DNA from: Reclinomonas americana ATCC 50394
Lineage: Eukaryota > Jakobida > Jakobea > Jakobida
Assembly (NCBI GenBank): GCA_048213135.1
Contig: PS015309.1
Span: forward strand, 1 to 40,861
Length of the DNA stretch: 40,861 bases
Reading direction: 5' to 3'
The position numbers were made by a program, and so were the translations under genes. The notes beneath the pieces are model-generated. The model ran no database searches, was not told where the DNA came from, and worked only from the letters and a program-made list of their open reading frames with translations. Each line of letters starts with the position of its first letter. The stretch's first letter is position 1. Of the stretch, positions 21,201 to 31,900 are shown in pieces.

Positions 21201-24200
21201 GCTGAGACCGCCGGCCAGCTGAGCAGCAATGCAACAAGTCAACACAAGCAGCAGCGTTCACCAGCTTGACGATCCACATCACATACGCACCGTGGTGGTG
21301 CCGGAAACAGAGAGAGTTTGCTGCATGGATACGGCGCCCTGCACCACCACCGGAGTACTGGCGGCACCCAGGTAGACGGACGCCGAGCCTGCACTGCCAA
21401 TCCACACCGCGCCAGGTGCGCCGCCCGCACCGGCACTCCCACCATCAACAAGCCTACAAAAAAATTGTGACCGATCAACAACAGGCCACAAGCATTGCAA
21501 TTGGTGGTAGTGTGAGGTGGACGCAACACGTCGCCGCCATTCTTCATGGCTTCCGCAGTGGTCTGGCCGATCAGCTGCAGACTGACACCATTGTCCAGAG
21601 CACGAGACGCCAGTTGCATCACAAACGGAGTGGTACCCGGTTGCACAAGCGACAGCAGTCCGCTGGCCGGTGCAACACTAATGGCGCCAGCCGCACTCGA
21701 CAGTGTACTCATCTGCACTGTGGTGGCGCTAACAGAAGGCGCAGTCAACAGGCCGGTCGACACAGTCAGATTTTGTGTGACCACCATCTACATGAGGTGT
21801 GTGAGAGAGCACGTCGATGGCGACGACGAGCATCGACGACGCAACATCGCCAAGCGCGCGCACGAGATTGGTCGTGGTACCGAGTCGGACCTCCGAGCTC
21901 GCTGCCGGGCCGTTCGCCTGCACCACAAAGTGGCCGGTGCTGGTCGACAGCGTCACAGTGTTCTGCACTGTCGCAGTCAACGAGCGCGACGTCAGAGTGA
22001 TCTGTTTTGCCAGGCAGCTGTCAGTGTCACGTCAACAACAAAGTACAAAGCAGAAACTCCCAAACCCCATTGGTGCGGAATCCGGCAGCGCCAATCGTGA
22101 TGCTTCCGTCGACCGTGTTGGCACTGCTTTGACCGGCTGTGCAGTGCAGATTGAAGAAATAATGAGCACAGCAGCGACAGCACAGCCATCGGCAAGATAA
22201 CTCACCCTCGATGAGCAGGTCACCGCCAGTGCCGCCAGTCGCACCACGGCGAATGGTGAACGGCGTGCCAATGGCATTGTTGCCGAACTCCACGGCGTTG
22301 ATGCTGGACTGCACTTGGCCTGTGGTGAGGGCCAGTGTACCAACAGTGGCCGTTGATGTTACGCTCAGCACGCCTGTGGTCACCGTCGCACTGAAACTGG
22401 CGGTTCCGGCAATGGTCACGCTCGACGAAGCGTTGCCGATGGTCACATTGCCACGCGTTGTGCCTGTACACGAGACGGGCAGAAGAGGAGGAGGAGGAAG
22501 AGGGATGTTTGTACGCATGTCGAACGAATGACACGACACGCACACGAAGGCGAATCCTTCCTTACCAATCAGTGTCTGGCCGGCACCACCCGGTCCCGTG
22601 CCCGGATCCACCACACTGTCCGTCGAGTGAGTTGGTGGCCCACCATCATTTTTGCAGTGCAGCAAGGAGTGTCAGGGAACGCAACATGTTGCCACCGGCA
22701 CCACTGGCTGCAACCTGGCCAACGACAGAGAGAGAGAACGCTGCGCCAGTGGCGTCGGGACGCGTCAGAGTGAATGTTGCTGCAGTACCACCCAGTCTGC
22801 GCAACGCAAACAGTGAGGGAGGGGACGAGTAGACTGGCTGGGTGTACGACAATGGGCCAGAAGAGCAGAACCTCATGATGCCCGAGGCCGCAGAAATGGA
22901 CAGATCACCCGACGTGGTGGTAACGCTGCCGGTGCGCACGCCGCTGCTCAGTGTGGCCAGACCAGCAACAGTGAGCGTTCCAGTGGTCACAGTGACATTT
23001 CCCGCAATGGTGGCAGTGGTGCCAACGGATATCGATCGGGAGAACGTCGACTGTGACGTGAGAGAGGACGTGTCAAAAAAGCACAATCACGGTCGCAGTC
23101 AAGCGCAACCACGACTCACCGCCGAGTTCACAAGCAGATTGGTGGTGGCGGTGCCGACCTCCACATCGGCAGTCGACCCGGTACCAATGTTGATCTTGAC
23201 GGCACCAAACACATTGACAGTCTGACCGCGCATTGTCACCTGCACAGAAGCAAGTGTCAGTGCGTGTTTGTGCACGAGAAAGCATCATTTTTGCGCACCT
23301 GCTGAGCAGCATCATCGCCGACTGTGAGGAGTCCATTGGCTACGCTCGCGCTGTTGCGGCCACCACGAATGGTGATGCTGCCGCCGATCGTGGAACCATC
23401 ACCGCCAGCAACAACAACATCGCCGCCGGCGCCGCTGGCCACCGTCGCTCCCATCAACCACAACGGTCCAGGAGACCCCGACGATGCAGGGGCACGCTGC
23501 AAGCGGAAAGTGCTCGAGTCCGGATCACCAAACAGGAGCGACTGAGTGGTGGCCGAGGGCGAGATGAGGACAGTCGAGCCGGCGGACAACACCACGTTGC
23601 CCGTCACTCGCAACACGGGCGACGACACAAGAACGCGAGTGGTCGTGGACTTGCCCAACTCCACTTCGGATGACGTGAGCGTGCCGACACGCACTGCACC
23701 CTCCAGTNNNNNNNNNNNNNNNNNNNNNNNNNNNNNNNNNNNNNNNNNNNNNNNNNNNNNNNNNNNNNNNNNNNNNNNNNNNNNNNNNNNNNNNNNNNNN
23801 NNNNNNNNNNNNNNNNNNNNNNNNNNNNNNNNNNNNNNNNNNNNNNNNNNNNNNNNNNNNNNNNNNNNNNNNNNNNNNNNNNNNNNNNNNNNNNNNNNNN
23901 NNNNNNNNNNNNNNNNNNNNNNNNNNNNNNNNNNNNNNNNNNNNNNNNNNNNNNNNNNNNNNNNNNNNNNNNNNNNNNNNNNNNNNNNNNNNNNNNNNNN
24001 NNNNNNNNNNNNNNNNNNNNNNNNNNNNNNNNNNNNNNNNNNNNNNNNNNNNNNNNNNNNNNNNNNNNNNNNNNNNNNNNNNNNNNNNNNNNNNNNNNNN
24101 NNNNNNNNNNNNNNNNNNNNNNNNNNNNNNNNNNNNNNNNNNNNNNNNNNNNNNNNNNNNNNNNNNNNNNNNNNNNNNNNNNNNNNNNNNNNNNNNNNNN

Positions 24201-27200
24201 NNNNNNNNNNNNNNNNNNNNNNNNNNNNNNNNNNNNNNNNNNNNNNNNNNNNNNNNNNNNNNNNNNNNNNNNNNNNNNNNNNNNNNNNNNNNNNNNNNNN
24301 NNNNNNNNNNNNNNNNNNNNNNNNNNNNNNNNNNNNNNNNNNNNNNNNNNNNNNNNNNNNNNNNNNNNNNNNNNNNNNNNNNNNNNNNNNNNNNNNNNNN
24401 NNNNNTAAAGCGCACCGACTTGGAGGTGTTACCGGCGTTGCCAATGAGAATGGAGCCCGGAATGCCACCAGTCGACGGAGCGCCTCCCAGGATTCGCAGA
24501 TCGCCACCATCGCCGGCAGTTGCACGAGTGGTACGCTGCAATTGGAACTCGGTGCCCACGGCGGTGCCAACAAACAGCACGGAACCAGAGGACACGGAAA
24601 CAGTCGGCGACGCCGACGTCATGACAAGAGTACCGCCGACCTGCAGCGTGGTCGACTGCACAGTGGTGGTCGCACCCGTGCGCCCCACAATCACTGAGAC
24701 GGCGCGCTCGGCGCCCACCAACACACTGCCGCCGACGGCTGCCGGAGTGGCGCCACTGTCCACGTATCTGTGTTGACATGGTGGCAGTGAGGGGGGATGA
24801 AAAAATACACGAACACGCAACGCCAACCCCTTGACCGTGACGCAACATAGCTCCTGGCGTGGAGCCAGTGGGACTGTCCTGGCCGAGCAACTTGAGGTCG
24901 ACGCCGTTGGAACCAGCCGAGGAGGGCCTCGTCACCACAAACACCGTGGAGGACGAGGACGTGCCCAGGAACAGCTGAGAGGACGCTGGCTCCAAACGCA
25001 GCGGTAGCGCACTGTCGGTAGTAATCGAGGCTCGAACGAGAAGACCGCCAATGAAGGTGGCCACCGGTGTCACTGCAAGGCTACCGGCAACGCTCACTGC
25101 ACCTCCGCTGCGTCCAATGGCCACAGACGGTGTGGAGGCGCCAGTGCCGAGTCGAACCTCGGTGCTCCCGTTCAAGTCAATCACTTGCGCTGTCGCACTT
25201 ACCTGTATCACGTGCGTGTCAGTGCACATGTTTTCTTCTGCTTCTTCTTATTAAAACCGCTTAACACACGAAACAGTAGCAGTACTCAAAGACCCGAGGA
25301 TCAACACTCCGGAGACCGCCGCTGTCCCAGTGCCGGGTGGCGGTGTGATACGCAGACTGCCACCGGCGCGGTTGGCCGCCGTGGGTGTCGGTCGCGTTAT
25401 GCTAAATGTTCCCTGGTCCTCAACGCCGAGAACCAGCGTCTGCGTCGTCGACGCCGTGAGAGCGCTGTTGCTTGACATGTCGATCGAGCCGAGAAACTGC
25501 AGGTGTGTCGCGCCAGTGAGCACCGAGCACGCAACGAGATGAAGAAGAAGACATGGAAGGCAGTAGTACCTGCACACTGCCCTGCGCAGTGACGGCCGAT
25601 GCAAACGTCGTCGTGCCAACCACACTGATCGAGTCGGCCGCCGCAGCTCCAAGCTGCACGGCGCCAGCAGCAAATGTCGCAGAGCCACGTCCTCCAGCCA
25701 GTATCCTGCCAGTGACGAGAGCGGATGAGAAACTGTGCGATCGGTGGACGTCGAGGGTCGCGGGCAGTACGCAACAGTGGGCCACCATTGCCGGAGGAGT
25801 TGTCCTGGCCAGCAAGGGTGGTCGACGTGGCACCACCACCTCCGCCGGCAATGGTGGGTCGTGTCACAGTGAAGCTGGCGCCACTGGCCGATGTGCCGAG
25901 AAGAATTCTCTGATTGGAGGACTGGATAGACAGGTTGCCGCCGGCAACGTCGCTCAACACTGGTGTCTGCACTCCGACTGTGACAGACACCTGGAGTGTA
26001 TCGTGGAATTCAGTCACTTATTACACAAGAGAGAGAGGGCGGAATCAGCGGCGACGCACCGTGCCAGCGATGGTGGTGGCACTTGTGGCTGACCCAATGG
26101 TGATGAGGGGAGTGGAGATGGTGCCGAGGCGCAGTTGTCCAATGGAGTCGACCGAGGTGATGGTGGCCGAGGTCACCGTCACTTGCGGGGTGCTGGTGGA
26201 CGCGCCGATTTCCACGTTGCCGGCAGAGCCACCATACACTCGCAACACATTGGTGACGCCTGGTCGGCGAATGGTGAAAATCGACTGCGCCGAGGTGCCC
26301 AGAATCAGATCCGACGTGTTTGGCGACAACAGTGTGGCGTTGTCCAGGCTCAGAGCGCCGAGGACAAGTGGGTTGACCGGAGCCAGGAAGGTCACCGGGC
26401 CGTTGAATGTGGTGTCGGAGAGCACTTGCAGCGGTTTGCCGGACTGACCGACACGTACCTGCATGCACAAAGCAGGGACGTCGCCGTGTTAGTATCAACA
26501 CGCCCACCAGGAGATGCAATCGGCCGAGAGACGCACAGAGCCACTTGATCCACCAACGACCACGTCGCCGGGAGTCATGCCGCCACCCGCATCGACGTAA
26601 CTGCGGTACGACGGTGGTGAGTGAGAGAGAGACGAAAATCGACAGTGGGCATTTGACACGACGCAACACATCGCCTCCACGTGCACCCGTGGCCGTCTGA
26701 CCAAGCAACGATGTGCGAGAGCCTGCTGCCCCGTCGCTGCGACTCGGACGCCCGAGGATGAACGCGTCAGTGTCGCCAAAATTAACCTGGTCGCCATAGG
26801 GCGCCACCGACAACGCCGACACGGACGACGATGTGGTGATGGTGGCAAGCGAAAGCGCGCTTTGCATCTACGCTCCACCCCCACAATCAATTGAGTGAAC
26901 GTGCGATGATTGACGGAGGGAGAGAAAGGGGGCGACGCAACCTGGACGGTGCTGCTGCCCGCAGACAACACCAACGGCAGATCCGGCGAACTGATGCTGA
27001 ACTGTGATGCCGACATTTGCAGGGTTGCCGTGCTGCTGGTCACGGCAAGCGTGATGCGAGCGGAGCGCGCTGTTCACCCACGCACTGCGTATGAGACACA
27101 ATGCACAACACACAGAGGAGGCGTGAAGTCAAGGCACGCACATGAAAGCTGCGTCTGGAGCGACAACAGGCTGTCGTTGTCGGCGGAGAGCACAGACAGC

Positions 27201-27403
27201 TGATTGACGAAGGAACCGGTGGAGGGGAACGTGATACCACCAGCGGCCGGAATGGTGAGTGCCGTGATGCCGGCAGACGTGAGAATGCGCAATCCGACAG
27301 GATCGGCCACAATGGTGTAATACTCGGAGAGATCCGGTCGANNNNNNNNNNNNNNNNNNNNTTGCATACCACGCAGTGTCGAGTGAGACGAGGTGTCGCC
27401 CAT
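17682..27403 (-). CDS. Giant modular beta-repeat fibre protein with C-terminal S74 chaperone domain
   Basis: Transcribed right to left from ATG 27403 (MGDTSSHSTLRG) to TAA 17684-17682; probably well over 2000 residues in dozens of short exons. About 14 divergent modules repeat the order: a strand-rich segment (VTIAGTASFSATVTTGVLSV), a core such as FGNNAIGTPFTIRRGATGG, then GGD(V/L/I), then VD-G...GG-(V)-(I/V)G. The last exons are firm: 19746-19609, 19539-19459, 19375-19334, 19263-19176, 19102-18946, 18870-18557, 18489-18407, 18342-18262 and 18185-17682. They end in an S74 intramolecular chaperone and a coiled coil. This architecture is that of phage tail spikes and bacterial or viral surface fibres, where the chaperone trimerises and then cleaves itself off. 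No signal peptide is visible, but a gap lies 14 codons after the start. Extracellular or structural fibre is my inference. Some mid-gene splice sites, and everything in the 698-N gap, are unresolved. Confidence 0.85.
23708..24405. other. Assembly gap (698 N) inside the fibre gene
   Basis: N run between fibre modules; flanking sequence on both sides codes repeat modules in the same orientation. Roughly one or two modules could be missing, if the N count reflects true length. Confidence 0.99.
27342..27361. other. 20-N gap after the fibre N-terminus
   Basis: Exactly 20 N, probably a placeholder of unknown true size. It separates the first 14 codons (MGDTSSHSTLRGMQ) from RPDLSEYYTIVADPVGLRIL. 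A signal sequence, anchor or intron could be hidden here. Confidence 0.99.
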
Positions 27404-27590
27404 AATCTCACGCACGCACACACACGAAAAGAAGGCAAATGGCCGATTGGTGGTCAGATGAAATCAGACAAAGTTTCGCCAAGGGTCTCGTGCATTGCCT
27501 GTGCCACTCGTGACGAGTGCATGCATGTACAAACTCAAGCGCGAGAGAGCGTGTGGGGATGGAATGAATAAAAGTCTTGATTGTCGTCGT

Positions 27591-28472
27591 TCATTTGCGC
27601 CGCAAGTCACGCAGCGCCGATTTCGAGCGTGCAAACAGCAGCTCCGACGAGGGCGCGTGAGCTGCAGTGCGTGAGGCCCATTGCGACAAAGAGTCGTGAT
27701 GCTGCCGGCCGCCGTAGCAGTGCCAGATGGTGACAAACGGCGCCGTCTTCTTGTGCGTGTCACTCACTCGCTTCTCGCGTGAGCCGGGCGGCGGAATGTA
27801 GGTGTACCGCCGACCGGCGGCTGGCACCAGATAAAAGGGGAACTGGGTGCGCGCCACTGCATCCTCGTAGTAGTCCTTCTTGTGCATAAAATTGGGCGCA
27901 AGGAGGAACCAAGGACGACTTGATTGGCTGCAGAATCGAGCGATGCGCTGCAAGTGATCTCCGCTGTATGGCTACAGCTCTCATCATCAGCGCCGTCGAC
28001 AGCAGCAGGATGCACCAGGACGAAAAACACCAGACGCAACTGGGTTCGTCAGCAGCACGTCGTACTCCTCCACTTCGCCACTCTCCCACTTGGCGTAGCA
28101 GTCCTCGTTTCGATTGTAGACGTTGGTGAAGCCGAGAGCGGCCATGCGCTGCACCACGCCACCGGCGCAGTAATACGGGTCTGCAGGCCACAGACGTGGT
28201 CAGCAATACGTAGCCAGACAGGTATGGACATCGCAACCACCTACCATAGATCCGCAGCTGACTCGGCGTCTTGCCCAGCATGGCGGCCAGCTGGCGCAAC
28301 ACCGGAGCAATGTCCTCGTACGCCTCTGGCGGTGTTTCGCAGTGGTCATCCTCGTCGACCTCGAATGCATACGCCACAGCAGCTGCTGATGCTGCAGCTG
28401 TTGTCGTTGTTGTTGTCGTGGTTGTTGTGGTGCTCTCCTCCTTNNNNNNNNNNNNNNNNNNNNCGAGACGAC

Positions 28473-28544
<72 letters not shown>

Positions 28545-28664
28545 CTTCTTCAATGGAGGTGCTTCGTCATCGACGTCATCTTCTCGCTCACGTTTTCTGC
28601 TCTGCTTCTCGTCGGCAGGCTCTCCGGCCTTCGGCTTCTTCGCCTTTCTCTCTGTCTCACTCAT
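27591..28664 (-). CDS. Conserved eukaryotic protein with NPPY methyltransferase-like motif
   Basis: Exons: 28664-28545; one ending at 28245 whose start lies in or near a gap; 28180-28041; and 27971-27591. The N-terminus is Lys/Arg-rich and nuclear-signal-like (KKPKAGEPADEKQSRKRERE), then comes a Thr tract and an acidic segment. The core reads LRIYGDPYYCAGGVVQRMAA, LGFTNVYNRNEDCYAKW, YDVLLTNPPYSGDHLQRIA, LAPNFMHKKDYYEDAV, FPFYLVPAAGRRYTYIPPPG and HKKTAPFVTIWH. TNPPYS after a hydrophobic strand matches motif IV of N6-adenine/glutamine methyltransferases, although I see no clear SAM-binding glycine motif. From memory this DPYYC...TNPPYS family is widespread and uncharacterised in protists and plants. 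The GTTGCGT intron 28040-27972 falls exactly between the two prolines, and its TAG acceptor restores NPPY. Nucleic-acid or protein methylation is a hypothesis only. Confidence 0.85.
28444..28463. other. 20-N gap beside a CA microsatellite
   Basis: A 20-N placeholder at the border of intron 1 and exon 2 of the NPPY gene. It hides the intron's acceptor site and the start of exon 2. Confidence 0.99.
28478..28540. repeat. (CA)n microsatellite in an intron
   Basis: About 31 uninterrupted CA units. On the coding (-) strand it is a GT run directly continuing the GTGAGT donor of intron 1 of the NPPY gene. This gives many overlapping potential donor sites and a likely length polymorphism. Confidence 0.97.
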
Positions 28665-28978
28665 CACGACGCGACTTGGAGCAGTGTGGGACAGAGAGTG
28701 CATGAAACAGGACGCGAGGCAGGCGAAGAGGGAAGATGAATCTGAGCAAGAGAAATCGGTTTTTTGCTTGAGGGTTGTTGGAGAGCGGGACTGTGTGCGC
28801 GTGTGTCTGCGAGTGTTGTGCGTGTACGAGCTGCTCGAGTGTAGAGCACCGCATTTGGATCGCCAGCCAGCAAGCAGCGTACTCGTCATCTTGTCGTGTC
28901 GCGTGATCGACAACGAGTTGTTCGCTTTTCCTCCTACACAAGAATCTCTGGATCGTGTGTCGACGCCCATCGTCGACG
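28665..28978. other. Bidirectional intergenic region
   Basis: 314 bp between the divergent NPPY and EGF-array genes. No coding sequence or recognisable core element. It must contain both promoters and 5' UTRs. Confidence 0.5.
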
Positions 28979-31900
28979 ATGCGAACGTTACGAGGCGAGA
29001 TGCGAGTGCCACTGCTCTGCGTTGTGCTGCTGCCGGTGCTGCTGTTGTTGCTGTGCGCAAGTGCAGTTGGTACGTGTCACACGTTTGCATCGCGCGAAAG
29101 AGAGCAGTGAATCGCCGTGCCCGTCATCTGACTTGCATGTGTGTGTCATAGTGCGGGCCGATGAGTTTGTGGTGCGCCACGCCCATTGCTCACGACAGCT
29201 GACGCTGTCGACGACCACGATTTTCGCACCGGCGGCACTGTGTGCCGAATTGCATGACGCCGAGACGGTGGTGGACTTCTCTGTTTCGTTTACCATGAAG
29301 AAGCCGACTGGTCCGCTCTACGTGCGCGTCCATCACCTGACGACGGAGACGAGTTTGAGCGCGTCGGCCCACCTCGACGGTCGTCCAGTGCCGGTGCAGA
29401 TCTCGGGTGAGTTTTCGACATTCTTCGTGCCGGCCGGAACGTCGACAGTGGCGATTGAGGCCACTGCCTCGCTTGTGCGCATCGAGTACCAGAGCGCCGA
29501 CGCACGGAACACCAATGCGGAGTGGAGCAACGCTGCCGAACTGGTGGCGACAACGATTGTGGCCACGGGCGCGATGGAGTGCGACCCGCTGACCACATGC
29601 TCCGGCGGTGGCACATGCAACACCGACGGCACATGTGCGTGCTTCTCTGGCTTTGGTGGCGCCAACTGTGCGTGCAATCCGTCGGTGACCTGCCGCGGGC
29701 ACGGTCGTTGCAACGCCGACGGAACGTGCCAGTGCTTCCCCAACTGGAAGGGAGGTGTGTAGTGTGTGCGCACCGTGCACCCGCAGCGCAGCGTTGAAGG
29801 AAGACACTGAGTCGCGCGCCTGCACAGATCAATGTGCTTCGTGCAACACGGACTGGTTCGGAGCCGAGTGTTCGCGCTACTGCAACGCGTCGCAGACCTG
29901 GTACGTACATGTCGTGCGCACGGGTGAGGTGTTGAGACAGACCACTGACCACTTGAGAACTTGCTTGTCGACGTCAGCCGTGGCAATGGATCCTGCAGTG
30001 CCGGCGACGGTGCATGCCTCTGCTTTGCTGGCTTTGGAGGATCGAACTGTGCGTGTGCCAAGTCCACCTGCGGCAACTATGCCATTTGTGATCCGACTGG
30101 TGTTCTCGGCGAGTGTGTGTGCCCGGCCGGCTTCGGCGGACCTGCGTGCACATGCTCCAACGCAATCAACTGCAACGGCAACGGCTCGTGTCGTGCCGAC
30201 GGCACCTGCCAGTGTGATGCAGGTGCTGGCGGTCCGAACTGTGCGTGTCGCGATGTCGTCGACTGCAGTGGACATGGTGCGTGCCAAGCCAATGGTTCGT
30301 GCTTGTGTGCACAACCGTTTGGAGGCAAGAGCTGCGCCTGCGACGAGAGCAAGTGGTGAGTGATATTTGAAAACCCCCCATTTTTTCGTATGTGTCGCTG
30401 AGCAACACTCGCCGCCTGTTGCAGCACACCGGGTCGCAGTACCTGCGACAAGAACTCCACCGACGGCTCATGCTCGTGTTTGCCTGGCTGGTTCGGTGCG
30501 GACTGCCAGTGCGATCCCAACACGTGTGGCAAGTCGGCCGGTCGTGGAGACTGCGCAGCCAAGGGCACGAGTGGCGCCTGCGCGTGCGCCGCTGGATTCG
30601 GTGGGCCTGGTTGCCAGTGCTCAGACGCGGTGAACTGCTCCGGCAATGGCACCTGCAATGCTGACGGCACCTGCACCTGCAAGGCTGGCTTTGGTGGCAA
30701 GGACTGCAGTTGTGTCGAGTCGTCGTGCTCGGCCGCCGGACACGGTCGCTGTGATCCGAACAGCACCACTGCGGCGTGCTTGTGTGACAACGGCTTTGCC
30801 GGTCTGCATTGCTCATGCTCACAAGCCAGCTGCGGCTACAACAGCAATCCTGCCGTCTCACGTGGTTCCTGCGATCCGACCAGTGGCAGCGGTGCGTGCC
30901 AGTGTGCGGCTGGGTGGGGTGGGCGGAACTGTTCATGTTTGGAGTCCGGATGCGGCCATGGTAAGTGCAATCCATCCGCATCCGACGGCTCGTGCCTGTG
31001 CGATGCACCGTACACGGGTGCCGACTGCAGCTGCAATTCGACCACTGACTGGTGAGGGGAGAGAGAGAGAGAGAAGCCGCAGCGTGTGATGATTGTTTGT
31101 TGAATTTAACGTTTGTTCGCTGCACAGCTCAGTGACTCTCGGTCAGGGGCAGTGCGACAGCAGTGGGCTGCGCGGCGCTTGTGTGTGCGGCATTGGTTTC
31201 GACGGCCTCCATTGCTCATGTCGCAATGCCAACTGCAAGAACAGCACCTTCTGCGATCCGTCGGCAAGTGACGGTAGCTGCCTGTGCTCGGACTCGTTTG
31301 TCGGCAAAGATTGCGGCTGCGACGGAGCTGTCGAATGGTGAGTGAGAGTTCTGCAGGCGACTACGTGTGGACGTAGGCTTACCACACACTTGCAGCAATG
31401 TGAGCAACAACGGCGTGAAGCAGGGTTCGTGCGACGCTCATGGAACCAACGGTCAGTGCGCATGCGAGAACGGCTGGGTCGGCAGCACGTGTCAGGTGGC
31501 CTGCAATGCTGCCACCGACTGTTTCGGCAACGGGACGTGCAATCCCGACGGCTCATGCGCGTGCTTTGAGGGTTTCGGCGGCCTGAACTGCGCGTGCGAC
31601 AGCCGTCACTGCAGTGCGATTTCGTCGCGCAGTCAGTGCAACGCGCTGGCCACCGATGGCTCGTGCATCTGCGAGGCTCCGTGGAGTGGTGCCGACTGTC
31701 AGTGCAACTCGCAGTCTGCCTGCTCGACTGCCCTCGGTCACGGCCAGTGCGACCCGCACGGTACTAACGGCGCGTGCGTGTGCGAGCCAATGTGGGGTGG
31801 TCGCGACTGTTCGTGCTCTGAGTTGCGAAGAAGAAGAAGAACAGCATCGCAGCGGTCAGCTGTAGTGCACTTGTGAATCTCACCCCACCACTGCCTGTGT

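Noticed and set aside
17682-27403. Bacterial or phage contamination as the source of the S74 gene
   Set aside because: It is split by many GT-AG introns of the same style as its neighbours and lies between eukaryotic genes on continuous sequence.
27972-28040. A disrupted NPPY motif (TNP then CGGAGATC...) in the methyltransferase-like protein
   Set aside because: Using the TAG just upstream of CCATACAGC as acceptor restores TNPPYSGDH in frame, so the motif is intact.
28200-28740. Poly-(Thr-His) and poly-(Val-Cys) frames over the CA repeat
   Set aside because: Pure microsatellite translation crossing a gap; the repeat lies in an intron.
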